This document shows, piece after piece, positions 9,047-17,862 of a stretch of 64,000 nt of DNA (its first letter is position 1; every line of letters begins with the position of its first letter). This DNA is from JBKECF01 sp047974375 (lineage in GTDB: Bacteria; Bacillota; Clostridia; Lachnospirales; CAMZNU01): the NCBI GenBank assembly GCA_047974375.1, contig JBKECF010000086.1:1-64000 (forward strand), in the 5' to 3' direction. The notes beneath the pieces are model-generated. The model had not been told where the DNA came from. It ran no database searches and saw only the letters and a program-made list of their open reading frames with translations. The position numbers were made by a program, and so were the translations under genes.

Positions 9047-9931
9047 TTGAGTGATAAAATGATTATTGATGCCCATTTGCATTTATGGGATGAACAAAAA
9101 GGGCGAGTAAATGGCAAGGCAGTTTATGGAATTGGTAACGGAAAAAGTGACTTTGGTGGAGAAGTAAAACAAATGCTACCGCCTTTTATGATTGACGGAA
9201 AAAATACAGTGGAAATATTAATTTCCAATATGGATTTTGCTAGAGTAAGTGGAGCTGTAGTTACTCAAGAATATATTGATGGTAATCAAGACGATTATTT
9301 ATTTAAGGCGAAAGAAAAATTCCCCAATAGAATAAAAATATGTAGCCTTTATGAGGAGCATGAAGATTACAAAATAAATAATTATGATGGAATTAAAATA
9401 TGTGCTGGCAGATTAAAAAATAAAGATTTAAAGGATTTGCTATCACTTTTTAAGGAAGCAGAAGAAAAAAATAAATTTATTTCCATAGATTTAGCTGATG
9501 GAGCAGAACAAGTTAAGGAGATGGAATATTTAATTAAAAATGTGCCTAATGTGAAAATCGCCATAGGACATTTTGGAATGGTCACAATAGATGGCTGGCT
9601 TAAGCAAATTAAACTTGCTCAAAATAAAAATGTGTATATTGAAAGTGGTGGCATAACTTGGCTATTTCACAAGGAATTTTATCCATACCCATCAGCAATA
9701 GATGCAATACTTCAGGCTAGGGATATCTGTGGAATAGACAAACTAATGTGGGGCAGTGACTACCCTCGAACTATGTCTGCTATTACCTATAAAATGTCTT
9801 ACGATTTTATTTTAAAAAGTCATAGTCTAACAGAAGAAGAAAAAGACTTGTTTTTAGGCATTAATGCAAAAAAATTCTATGGTTTTGAAGAAATGGAAAT
9901 ACCTAAATATATTTCCTCAATGGTGGATTAA
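9047..9931 (+). CDS. Amidohydrolase-2 family protein (sugar lactonase-like)
   Basis: 294-aa TIM-barrel metal hydrolase. N-terminal IIDAHLHLWD supplies the HxH metal site, IGHFGM a further histidine and WGSDYPR the catalytic Asp near the C-terminus. This layout is that of COG3618-like L-fucono/L-rhamnono-lactonases. The start is a TTG at 9047 with GGAG eight bases upstream, within the end of the previous gene; an internal ATG at 9059 is a weaker alternative. Downstream of two dehydrogenases, a lactonase role (sugar to lactone to aldonate) is a reasonable inference. Confidence 0.8.
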   Translation: MSDKMIIDAHLHLWDEQKGRVNGKAVYGIGNGKSDFGGEVKQMLPPFMIDGKNTVEILISNMDFARVSGAVVTQEYIDGNQDDYLFKAKEKFPNRIKICSLYEEHEDYKINNYDGIKICAGRLKNKDLKDLLSLFKEAEEKNKFISIDLADGAEQVKEMEYLIKNVPNVKIAIGHFGMVTIDGWLKQIKLAQNKNVYIESGGITWLFHKEFYPYPSAIDAILQARDICGIDKLMWGSDYPRTMSAITYKMSYDFILKSHSLTEEEKDLFLGINAKKFYGFEEMEIPKYISSMVD

Positions 9932-10365
9932 TGGAAAATATTATGAGCATATATAACAATATGCCTAAAATGATGAAAAAACTAAAAAAAGATAAATTTG
10001 AAAATTTTTTCAATTTATTTGAAAAGGAAAATCTATACTTTTTTGAAAAATTTATTTATGAAATAGAAAATTCTACAGACGTAGAAAAAAAGATAGAAGA
10101 AATTAGTGGTGACTTTGTATTACAAGTTAAAAATACATTTAGTAATAATAAAGGTAAAATATCTGGTGCTAAACAGGCCGATTTAAATTTATTTATGATT
10201 TATTATGTATTTCCGTTAATTTTAAAAATAGACAACCCAAATTCAGTTTTATTAGTGGAAAGACTTTGTAAGGATTGGTCTATTTATTTTGCAAACAATA
10301 TATCTTATGGAACATATGAAAAAATATATGGATCATTTAGAGAAAAGATATTTGGTATATTTTAG
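9931..10365 (+). CDS. Conserved-looking protein of unknown function in the fucose-type operon
   Basis: 144-aa soluble protein, rich in Lys, Asn and Phe, ending FREKIFGIF. No catalytic motif or membrane segment is visible, and I do not recognise a named family. The ATG overlaps the amidohydrolase stop (TAATG), so it is translationally coupled to it. Its position between lactonase and fucose isomerase genes suggests a role linked to sugar use, for example an accessory or regulatory protein. The downstream 42-bp gap has its own ribosome site for fucI. Confidence 0.65.
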   Translation: MENIMSIYNNMPKMMKKLKKDKFENFFNLFEKENLYFFEKFIYEIENSTDVEKKIEEISGDFVLQVKNTFSNNKGKISGAKQADLNLFMIYYVFPLILKIDNPNSVLLVERLCKDWSIYFANNISYGTYEKIYGSFREKIFGIF

Positions 10366-10407
10366 AATTTTGGAATTCAATATTTATATTTTATTTAAGG
10401 AGAATTT

Positions 10408-12201
10408 ATGAAAAACAGGTACATAGGAGATTATCCAGTAATAGGTATTAGACCTACAATTGACGGCAGACGTGGAACTTTAAAGGTTCGTGAGTCTTTA
10501 GAAGCTCAAACAATGAACATGGCAAAGGCGGCGGCAAAATTATTTGAAGACAACTTAAAGTACTCTAATGGAGAAAAGGTAAAGGTAATAATTGCAGATA
10601 CAACTATAGGTAGAGTTGCTGAGGCTGCTGCTTGTGCAGACAAATTCAGAAAAAATGGAGTAGACATTACAGTTACTGTTACCCCTTGTTGGTGCTATGG
10701 TTCTGAAACAATGGACATGGATCCACAAACAATAAAAGCTGTATGGGGCTTTAATGGTACAGAAAGGCCGGGGGCTGTTTACTTAGCTGCAGTTTTAGCA
10801 GGTCACAACCAAAAAGGACTACCTGCCTTTGGCGTATATGGTAAAGATGTGCAAGATGCTGATGATACAAGTATACCTGAGGACGTAACAGAAAAATTAT
10901 TACGCTTTGGTCGTTCTGCTGTAGCGGCTGCAACAATGCGCGGCAAGTCCTATTTACAAATTGGTTCTATATGTATGGGCATTGCAGGTTCTATAATAGA
11001 CCCGAATTTTATAGAAGAATATTTAGGAATGCGCGTAGAATCTGTAGACGAAGTTGAAATTATTCGCCGTATGACAGAGGGCATATACGATGAAAAAGAA
11101 TATCAAAAAGCTTTAGCATGGACTAAGGAAAAATGCAAAGTAGGATTTGATAAAAACCCTCCAGAGGCACAGAAGTCCCAAGAAGAGAAAGAAAAAGATT
11201 GGGAATTCGTTGTAAAACTTATGTGTATAATAAAAGATTTAATGAATGGTAATGAAAATCTTCCAGTAGGTAGCGAGGAAGAAATGGTTGGACATAATGC
11301 AATTGCTGCAGGTTTCCAAGGCCAAAGGCAATGGACAGATTTCTATCCGAATTGCGATTTCCCTGAGTCTATGTTAAATACATCTTTCGACTGGAATGGC
11401 ACAAGAGAGCCTTATGTTTTAGCAACAGAAAATGACGTGCTAAACGGCATTGGTATGCTTTTTGGTAAATTACTTACAAATAGAGCACAAATATTTGCAG
11501 ACGTTCGTACTTATTGGAGTCCTGACGCTGTTAAAAAGGCCACTAATGGTTATGAATTAGAAGGATATGCAAAAGAGGCGAAAGGTTTTATACATTTAAT
11601 AAACTCAGGTGCTGCTTGCCTAGATGGCAATGGTCAAGCTAAGGACAATAAAGGCTTAAATTGCATGAAGCCATGGTACGACGTTACAGAAGCAGATAAA
11701 GATGCAATTTTAAATGCTACATCATGGAACTATGCCGATACAGGATATTTTAGAGGTGGCGGTTATTCCTCAAGATTTATTACAGAGGCAGAAATGCCTG
11801 TAACTATGGTACGTTTAAATTTAGTGAAGAATCTTGGCCCTGTAATTCAAATTGCTGAAGGCTGGACAGTAAAATTACCAAATGAAGTTTCGGAAATATT
11901 GTGGAAAAGAACAGACTATACATGGCCTTGTACATGGTTTGCTCCAAGAGTAACAGGTAAAGGTGCTTTTAAAACTGCCTATGACGTTATGAACAATTGG
12001 GGTGCAAATCACGGTGCAATTAGTTACGGACATATTGGAGCTGACATTATAACTCTTTGTTCAATGCTGAGAATTCCTGTATCTATGCACAATGTAGATG
12101 AAGATGAAATATTTAGGCCATCTGCGTGGAATGCATTCGGTCAAGATAAAGAAGGTCAAGACTTTAGAGCTTGTGCAGCTTACGGACCATTATATAATTA
12201 G
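10408..12201 (+). CDS. fucI: L-fucose isomerase
   Basis: 597 aa, matching the family length (about 590). It interconverts L-fucose and L-fuculose (D-arabinose/D-ribulose as side activity) in the cytoplasm using Mn2+. Family landmarks: VIGIRPTIDGRRG at the N-terminus, AIAAGFQGQRQWTD, and the three metal ligands Glu341 in ATENDVLNG, Asp365 in FADVRTYW and His535 in ANHGAIS, plus the C-terminal ending ACAAYGPLYN. ATG at 10408 follows AAGGAGAA. fucU follows 8 bp later. No fuculokinase or fuculose-1-phosphate aldolase is present in the window. Confidence 0.96.
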   Translation: MKNRYIGDYPVIGIRPTIDGRRGTLKVRESLEAQTMNMAKAAAKLFEDNLKYSNGEKVKVIIADTTIGRVAEAAACADKFRKNGVDITVTVTPCWCYGSETMDMDPQTIKAVWGFNGTERPGAVYLAAVLAGHNQKGLPAFGVYGKDVQDADDTSIPEDVTEKLLRFGRSAVAAATMRGKSYLQIGSICMGIAGSIIDPNFIEEYLGMRVESVDEVEIIRRMTEGIYDEKEYQKALAWTKEKCKVGFDKNPPEAQKSQEEKEKDWEFVVKLMCIIKDLMNGNENLPVGSEEEMVGHNAIAAGFQGQRQWTDFYPNCDFPESMLNTSFDWNGTREPYVLATENDVLNGIGMLFGKLLTNRAQIFADVRTYWSPDAVKKATNGYELEGYAKEAKGFIHLINSGAACLDGNGQAKDNKGLNCMKPWYDVTEADKDAILNATSWNYADTGYFRGGGYSSRFITEAEMPVTMVRLNLVKNLGPVIQIAEGWTVKLPNEVSEILWKRTDYTWPCTWFAPRVTGKGAFKTAYDVMNNWGANHGAISYGHIGADIITLCSMLRIPVSMHNVDEDEIFRPSAWNAFGQDKEGQDFRACAAYGPLYN

Positions 12202-12209
12202 GAGGGACT

Positions 12210-12641
12210 ATGTTAAAAGGTATACCGAAAATTTTATCACCAGAATTATTAATGGTGCTGTGCGAAATGGGTCATAGTGATAGAATAGTTATTGCCGATG
12301 GTAACTTTCCCTCTGAGTCCATGGGTCAAATTGTAATAAGATGTGATGGCCACGGCGTGCCGGAAATTTTAGACGCAATATTACAAGTATTTCCCTTAGA
12401 TACTTATGTGGAAAAGCCTGTAAATTTAATGGAAGTAGTAAAAGGCGATAAGGTGGAAACACCTATATGGAATGAATATGAAAAAATAGTTGAAAAACAT
12501 GATAATAGAGGTTCTCAAATAATAGGAAATATAGAAAGGTTCGATTTTTACGAAGAAGCAAAAACAGCCTACGCTATAATAGCTACTGGGGAGTCTGCTC
12601 TTTACGCAAATGTTATGTTGCAAAAGGGTGTTGTTTTATAA
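12210..12641 (+). CDS. fucU: L-fucose mutarotase (RbsD/FucU family)
   Basis: 143-aa protein with the family pattern MLKGIPKILSPELLMVLCEM, GHSDRIVIADGNFP and C-terminal FYEEAKTAYAIIATGE...YANVMLQKGVV. It interconverts alpha and beta anomers of L-fucose to feed the isomerase. It sits 8 bp downstream of fucI with GGAGG before the ATG and is the last gene of the operon, followed by a repeat and a terminator shared with the convergent ChvE-type gene. Confidence 0.95.
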   Translation: MLKGIPKILSPELLMVLCEMGHSDRIVIADGNFPSESMGQIVIRCDGHGVPEILDAILQVFPLDTYVEKPVNLMEVVKGDKVETPIWNEYEKIVEKHDNRGSQIIGNIERFDFYEEAKTAYAIIATGESALYANVMLQKGVVL

Positions 12642-12686
12642 ACTAAGCATGGCAGCATACATAGGACTATCGGGAAAAGAAAAACC

Positions 12687-12765
12687 AACCCCTCGGTCGT
12701 AAAGCCTTGCTTTACTGCTCAGGGCAAGCAACCAGCCCCACAAGCTTTTGAAAAAGCTTGACCAA
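12687..12765 (+). repeat. Diverged hairpin-module repeat
   Basis: Contains GGTCGTAAAGCCTTGCTTTACTGCTC followed by CAAGCTTTTGAAAAAGCTTG (stems only; written here as adjacent modules), resembling the GGTCGAAAGCTTTGCTTTC module of the 39803 and 42369 copies. It lies between the convergent fucU and ChvE-type genes, just before the shared terminator. Confidence 0.55.
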
Positions 12766-12778
12766 AACTTTAATTTAA

Positions 12779-12805
12779 AAAAGAGCGAAAATCCATCGCT
12801 CTTTT
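12779..12805. terminator. Bidirectional terminator
   Basis: Ten-bp stem AAAAGAGCGA / TCGCTCTTTT with a 7-nt loop. An A run on the left and a T run on the right allow termination from both strands. It separates convergent fucU (plus) and the sugar-binding gene (minus). Confidence 0.85.
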
Positions 12806-12842
12806 TGTGTTTTTATGTAAATTTTTTAAAATCGTCTTTTTA

Positions 12843-13967
12843 CTACTGTAATTGTTCTTCAGTATAATATCCTGTATCAACTAATAATTCTTTATAGTTA
12901 TTAATATCTACTACAATTGGTTCACAAAGATATGACGGTACTACTTTTACGCCGTTGTCGTAAGTTTCTGTGTCATTTACTTCTGCTTCGCCACCTGTTA
13001 AAACGGCATCTACCATGCCTACAGCTTTTTCAGCTAATATGCGAGTGTCTTTGAATATAGTCATAGTTTGATCGCCGGCTATTATAGATTTTACTGCGTT
13101 TAAGTCCGCATCTTGACCTGTAACTACAGGCATTGGCTTATCGCCTGTTCCGAAGCCAGCACTTTTAAGGGCAGAAATAATACCTGTGGACAATATATCT
13201 GCTGGAGCAAGTACAGCGTGTAAAGGCTCTGTTGCGTAGTTTGCTACTATTAAGTTATCCATACGAGATTGAGCTGTTGCACTATCCCATCTTAGTATAG
13301 AAATATTATCCATACCCATTTGACCGCTTTGTACAACTAACTTGCCTTCGTCAATATATTGCTGCAGAATGCTCATAGCTCCGTCATAAAAATAGTATGC
13401 GTTGTTGTCGTCTGGTGAACCGCCGAATAATTCAATATTAAAAGGTCCTGGCTCATTTTTTAAATCTAAAGCTTCTTCTATATATGTACCTTGTTGTACA
13501 CCAACTAAAAAGTTGTCGAAAGTTGCATAATAAGAAACGTCGCCACTATTTCTAATTAAACGATCGTAGGAAATAACTGGGATGCTTTCCTCTGCTGCCT
13601 TAGCTAAAACGCCTGTTAATGCCTCGCCGTCTATAGATGCAATTATCAATGCGTCTACACCCTTTGTAATCATATTGTCTAATTGGCTTACTTGCAATTC
13701 AACTTGGTCTTCGCCATATTGTAAATCTACTTCATAGCCTGCATCTTCCAAAAGTTGTTTTGTATAATCTCCATCTTGTATCCAACGTTGAGAAGTTTTT
13801 GTAGGCATTGCAACACCAACTAACATTGGATCTGCAGAAGCTTCATTTTCTGCAGTACTTTCGGCTGATGTTTCCGACTTTGGTTCATCGGCAGTCTCTG
13901 TTTTTGCTCCACAAGCTGTGGAAAATAACATAGTTCCTGTTAATAATAATGATAAAAACTTTTTCAT
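12843..13967 (-). CDS. chvE: Multiple-sugar-binding lipoprotein (ChvE type)
   Basis: 374-aa solute-binding protein with a lipoprotein signal (MKKFLSLLLTGTMLFSTACG, Cys at residue 19), an acidic linker and a ChvE-like binding fold: VGVAMPTKTSQRWIQDGDYT, GVDALIIASIDGEAL, VISYDRLI and VVTGQDADLNAVKSII are typical. It captures aldoses such as xylose, arabinose, glucose or galactose. Last gene of the minus-strand operon ATPase-permease-binding protein; a repeat remnant lies in the gap to the permease. The symbol refers to the family, not to a tested ligand. Confidence 0.9.
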   Translation of the reverse strand: MKKFLSLLLTGTMLFSTACGAKTETADEPKSETSAESTAENEASADPMLVGVAMPTKTSQRWIQDGDYTKQLLEDAGYEVDLQYGEDQVELQVSQLDNMITKGVDALIIASIDGEALTGVLAKAAEESIPVISYDRLIRNSGDVSYYATFDNFLVGVQQGTYIEEALDLKNEPGPFNIELFGGSPDDNNAYYFYDGAMSILQQYIDEGKLVVQSGQMGMDNISILRWDSATAQSRMDNLIVANYATEPLHAVLAPADILSTGIISALKSAGFGTGDKPMPVVTGQDADLNAVKSIIAGDQTMTIFKDTRILAEKAVGMVDAVLTGGEAEVNDTETYDNGVKVVPSYLCEPIVVDINNYKELLVDTGYYTEEQLQ

Positions 13968-14017
13968 AATTTCCTCCTAAATTCTAAATTTTTATAAGTA
14001 GAGTATTTGGCCTAATT

Positions 14018-14054
14018 CACTATTGGGGGCAAGCCCCTGCTGACGTATGGCCCT
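14018..14054 (+). repeat. Partial hairpin repeat in the permease-binding protein gap
   Basis: TGGGGGCAAGCCCCTGCTGA followed by CGTATGGCCCTA resembles the terminal part of the large repeat (ACAAGCCCCCACTGACGGAT, TAGGTCTATTG) in the 39803 copy, with several substitutions. It abuts the stop codon of the permease gene and occupies most of the 88-bp gap to the binding-protein gene. Confidence 0.55.
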
Positions 14055-14055
14055 A

Positions 14056-15237
14056 TTAATTTGCGTTGCTCGCTTTAGATTTTGATTTGATATCAAAAAG
14101 CACAGCTATAACTAAAACCACACCTTTTATTATTTGTTGCCAATCTGTACCAATACCTTCTATAGACATACCATTATTTAATACTGCCATTACAAAACCA
14201 CCAATAACAGCACCTACAACAGTACCAATACCACCAGATGCAGAAGCTCCACCAATGAAACAAGATGCAATGGCATCTAATTCATAGCCGTTACCAGCCT
14301 TTGGTGTTGCCGCATTTAAACGGCCTGCAACTACTATGCCAGCGATAGCAGCTAAAAGACCCATGTTAGCATATACCCAGAACATAACTTTTTGGGTTTT
14401 TACACCGGAAAGCCTTGCTGCTTTTTCATTCCCACCTATGGCATAAACATGTCTGCCAGGAATGGTTTTTACAGCAATAAATGAATATATTAAAACTAAA
14501 ACAATTAGTAACAATAATATAAATGGAATACCCTTATATAATGAAAGCTTAAATGTAATAAAGTTAAAAGCTACTACAACTAAAGCTATACGACCATAGA
14601 AATTCAAATCACTACCAGTTTCAAAGCCGTATTTTATTTTAGCTTTTCTATTTTTAAGCTCAAATAGTATATAGGCTACGCAAAATAAAATGCCAAATAT
14701 TAAAGCGAATATATTAGATTCTTGGCCAAATAAACTTAGTGTTTGGTTAGGTAAAATAAATCCAGCTGCCACAAATTGAAAGCTTTCTGGAAAAGGTGCA
14801 ATAGTTGCACCAGATAAAATTACCATGGTAATGCCTCTAAAAATTAACATACCAGCAAGAGTTACAATAAAGGCAGGTATTTTTAAATAGGCTATAAAGT
14901 AACCTTGCAAAGCCCCTATTAAAGTTCCCATTATTAAAGAAATAATAATTCCTAGGGCTACAGGCAATTGTAGTGTAATAATTGTATATCCAGCAATTGC
15001 ACCAACTACAGCAACTATTGAACCAACTGAAAGGTCAATGTTTCCAGTTAAAATACAAAATAGCATACCTATTGCTAATATTAATATATAACCATTTTGC
15101 TGAATAATATTTGTTATGTTTGCAGGTAAAAGCATTGTGCCTTCTGTTACAAAATAGAAAAATACTATTAATACAAATAACGCTATAAGCATCCCGTATT
15201 TTTTAATAGAGCCTAAATTCAGACTATGAAGTTTCAT
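14056..15237 (-). CDS. Sugar ABC transporter permease (GguB/XylH type)
   Basis: 393 aa, longer than RbsC because of the extra hydrophobic and basic central stretch (about residues 190-225) typical of XylH/GguB permeases. Family motif AIGGNEKAARLSGVKT at about 270-285 and GSNLTFNGxx-like GNIDLSVGSIVA near residue 67 are seen. The start ATG is 1 bp from the ATPase stop region, so the two are coupled. It forms the membrane channel with the ATPase at 15239 and the binding protein at 12843. Confidence 0.9.
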   Translation of the reverse strand: MKLHSLNLGSIKKYGMLIALFVLIVFFYFVTEGTMLLPANITNIIQQNGYILILAIGMLFCILTGNIDLSVGSIVAVVGAIAGYTIITLQLPVALGIIISLIMGTLIGALQGYFIAYLKIPAFIVTLAGMLIFRGITMVILSGATIAPFPESFQFVAAGFILPNQTLSLFGQESNIFALIFGILFCVAYILFELKNRKAKIKYGFETGSDLNFYGRIALVVVAFNFITFKLSLYKGIPFILLLLIVLVLIYSFIAVKTIPGRHVYAIGGNEKAARLSGVKTQKVMFWVYANMGLLAAIAGIVVAGRLNAATPKAGNGYELDAIASCFIGGASASGGIGTVVGAVIGGFVMAVLNNGMSIEGIGTDWQQIIKGVVLVIAVLFDIKSKSKASNAN

Positions 15238-15238
15238 T

Positions 15239-16780
15239 TTACTTATCCCCCTTTTTGTGATTAATAATTAAACGCATTATTTTTTCTTGTGATGCTTCTT
15301 CTTTATCCAAAGAGCCTAATATTTCCCCCTGGTCTAAAACATATATACGGTCGCTCATGCCTAGTAATTCTGGCAGTTCCGAGGATATAAGTATAATTGC
15401 TTTGCCTTGTTTTGCTAATTCATTTATTACTTGATAAATTTCATATTTAGCACCTACGTCTATGCCGCGAGTAGGCTCATCTAAAATAAGTATATCGGGC
15501 TGAGACATAAGCCACTTACTTAATACAACTTTTTGCTGATTTCCACCACTTAAATTTCCGACGTGTTGCTCTATGCTACTTGCCTTTATATTCATAGTTT
15601 CTTTATATTCTTCTGAAAGTTTTATGGCTTCGTTTTCATTTACTACGCTATTTTTGCTTATTCTTTTAAGGTTGGGCAAGCAAGTATTATCTTTAATGCT
15701 ATTTATTAGTACAAGGCCGTATTGCTTTCTGTCTTCGGATGCATATACAATTTTATTGTTTATGGCGTCGCTTACAGTCTTACATTTTATTTCTTTTCCG
15801 TCCTTATATATCTCCCCAGTAATATTCAAACCATAGGAATGACCGAAAATACTCATAAATAATTCTGTTCGTCCTGCTCCCATTAATCCTGCAAAACCAA
15901 CAATTTCTCCACGTTTTACTTCAAAGTTTACATTGTCTATGGCTTTTTTATCTGGGATGTATGGGTTGTATACATTCCAATTTTTTACTTCTAAAATAGT
16001 TTCGTTGCTTATGTTTTTTTCGCATTTAGGGTATCTGTCAGATATTTCACGTCCTACCATGCCTTTTACAATTTTATCCTCCACATTTTTGTGGGTACTA
16101 TTGGAAAAAGTTTCTATGGTTTTTCCGTCACGAAGTATTGTAATATCGTCGGCAATGGCGCAAACCTCATTAAGTTTATGGGAAATTAAAATAGAAGTTA
16201 TTCCGTGGTCACGTAATTCCCCTAAAAGTTCTATTAGTTTGTCGCTTTCTTCTTCGTTTAAGGCGGCTGTAGGCTCGTCTAAAATTAATAATTTTACTTC
16301 TTTAGACAGTGCTTTTGCTATTTCAATAAGTTGCTGTTTACCTATACCTAAAGTGGAAACAACGGTTTCTGTTTTTTCATTTAGACCGACTTTTTTTAGT
16401 AATTTTTTAGTTTCGTCGGCAGTTTTATGCCAATCGATTACTTGGTTCTTATGAATTTCATTACCCATGTATATATTTTCTGCTATGGATAAATAGGGGC
16501 TAAGGGCTAACTCTTGATGTATAATAACTATTCCTTTTTTTTCGCTTTCTTTTATATTTTTAAAAGAACAAGTTTCATCTTCAAAAAGGATTTCCCCGTC
16601 AAAGGTATCGTGGGGGTAAATTCCACTTAAAACATTCATTAAAGTTGACTTGCCTGCGCCGTTTTCACCACATATGGCATGAATAGTTTTAGGTCGAACG
16701 TCTATATTTACATCGCTTAAAGCTTTTACAGGTCCAAAACATTTCGTTATGTTTTGCATTTTTAAAATATAGTTATTCAA
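15239..16780 (-). CDS. Sugar ABC transporter ATPase, tandem NBD (GguA/XylG type)
   Basis: 513-aa double-domain ATPase. First domain Walker A GENGAGKS, signature LGIGKQQL and Walker B LLILDEPTAA; second domain GLMGAGRT, LSGGNQQK and ILILDEPTRGID. I place the start at the TTG at 16780, which is 9 nt from AAAGGAG. The longer frame to 16789 would leave no spacing, and a GTG at 16786 would leave only 3 nt. It is first in the operon and is preceded by a strong sigma-A-type promoter at 16818-16846. Confidence 0.92.
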   Translation of the reverse strand: MNNYILKMQNITKCFGPVKALSDVNIDVRPKTIHAICGENGAGKSTLMNVLSGIYPHDTFDGEILFEDETCSFKNIKESEKKGIVIIHQELALSPYLSIAENIYMGNEIHKNQVIDWHKTADETKKLLKKVGLNEKTETVVSTLGIGKQQLIEIAKALSKEVKLLILDEPTAALNEEESDKLIELLGELRDHGITSILISHKLNEVCAIADDITILRDGKTIETFSNSTHKNVEDKIVKGMVGREISDRYPKCEKNISNETILEVKNWNVYNPYIPDKKAIDNVNFEVKRGEIVGFAGLMGAGRTELFMSIFGHSYGLNITGEIYKDGKEIKCKTVSDAINNKIVYASEDRKQYGLVLINSIKDNTCLPNLKRISKNSVVNENEAIKLSEEYKETMNIKASSIEQHVGNLSGGNQQKVVLSKWLMSQPDILILDEPTRGIDVGAKYEIYQVINELAKQGKAIILISSELPELLGMSDRIYVLDQGEILGSLDKEEASQEKIMRLIINHKKGDK

Positions 16781-16817
16781 AATCACCAACTCCTTTCGTT
16801 TGCTTTCGATTAATTGT

Positions 16818-16846
16818 ATTTTACTTCCTAAATTTTAATGTGTCAA
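16818..16846 (-). promoter_or_regulatory. Sigma-A promoter of the ChvE-type transporter operon
   Basis: On the minus strand TTGACA (16846-16841), a 17-bp spacer, then TAAAAT (16823-16818), close to consensus. It lies about 40 bp upstream of the TTG start of the ATPase gene. The rest of the 300-bp divergent gap to 17092 is AT-rich with no gene, and I see no clear operator in it. Confidence 0.8.
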
Positions 16847-17091
16847 CAATTTTACTATAAAAATATATTTTATATTAGTTTTGTTATACAATTTATTTTT
16901 TTATAATGCATTTTATACAATTAAAATTATCTTAACCTATATATAAATTACTAAATAAGGTTTTCATTGACGTATCCTACAAAAATATTATATATTTTTT
17001 AAGGAAGATTACTTTGGGACTATTTGCTAGTGATTGATAAATTGAATAAAAAAAGTTATGATCAAGTAAAAATAAAAAAAGGTGGGATAAT

Positions 17092-17862
17092 GTGTTCGCA
17101 ATTGAAAGGCAAAAAATTATAAATAAATTAATAAAAGAACACGGTCAAGTAGAAGTAACGACATTAAGCCAAATGCTAAACGTATCGGAAGTTACAATAC
17201 GTAAGGACTTGGAGAAACTTCAAAAAGATTTAGTGTTAGTAAGAACCCACGGCGGAGCTATTTTACAAGATGAAACAATTATTGAGCCAACAAAAACTAG
17301 CAATTTAGAGGAGTTAGCTGTAGTCGGTACTATGCTAATAAATGATAACGATACAATTATGCTTGTAAATGGAGAAATTAATAGATTAATAGCCCCTATG
17401 TTGGAACAGAAAAATAATATTACAGTTATTACTAATGATGTTGAAGTGGCATATGAAATAAAAATAAATAGCAATTCGAAAGTAATCGTAATGGGTGGGG
17501 ACTTGAATATTTACGAAAACGCTTTATACGGCCATTTTACAATTAATAACGTAAATAATTTTTATGTAGACAAATGTTTTGCTGAAATAGATGGCATAAA
17601 TGAAAATTTAAATATAACTTGTCAAAATCCAGATAAAGCCATACTAATTGAAAATTGTTTTAACAATGCCAATGAAAAAATATTAATGTTTAATTCCGCA
17701 GCCTATATGAAAAACTCTTTGTACAGAGCCAGTAATATAAATAATATTAATTCTGTTATAACCTCGGCAGATGTTAAAGAAGAGTTGAAAAATAAATTTT
17801 TCAAGGTAAATATTAAACTCTATACGCCAATGAATATATTGGAAAGGGGGTATAAAATTTGA
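17092..17862 (+). CDS. DeoR-family regulator with degenerate sensor domain
   Basis: 256 aa. The N-terminal winged helix is canonical: RQKIINKLIKEHGQVEVTTL, EVTIRKDLEKL and VRTHGGA. The DeoR-C sensor is present (ITVITNDVEVAY, VIVMGGDL) but the usual DSGTTT sugar-phosphate loop reads LVNGEINRL, and the late D.SKF motif reads NSAAYM. Loss of these phosphosugar-contact motifs suggests altered or absent ligand response. Start is GTG at 17092 after AGGTGGG; the overlapping ATG at 17090 is out of frame. Its stop overlaps the next gene's TTG start, indicating tight coupling. Confidence 0.85.
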   Translation: MFAIERQKIINKLIKEHGQVEVTTLSQMLNVSEVTIRKDLEKLQKDLVLVRTHGGAILQDETIIEPTKTSNLEELAVVGTMLINDNDTIMLVNGEINRLIAPMLEQKNNITVITNDVEVAYEIKINSNSKVIVMGGDLNIYENALYGHFTINNVNNFYVDKCFAEIDGINENLNITCQNPDKAILIENCFNNANEKILMFNSAAYMKNSLYRASNINNINSVITSADVKEELKNKFFKVNIKLYTPMNILERGYKI

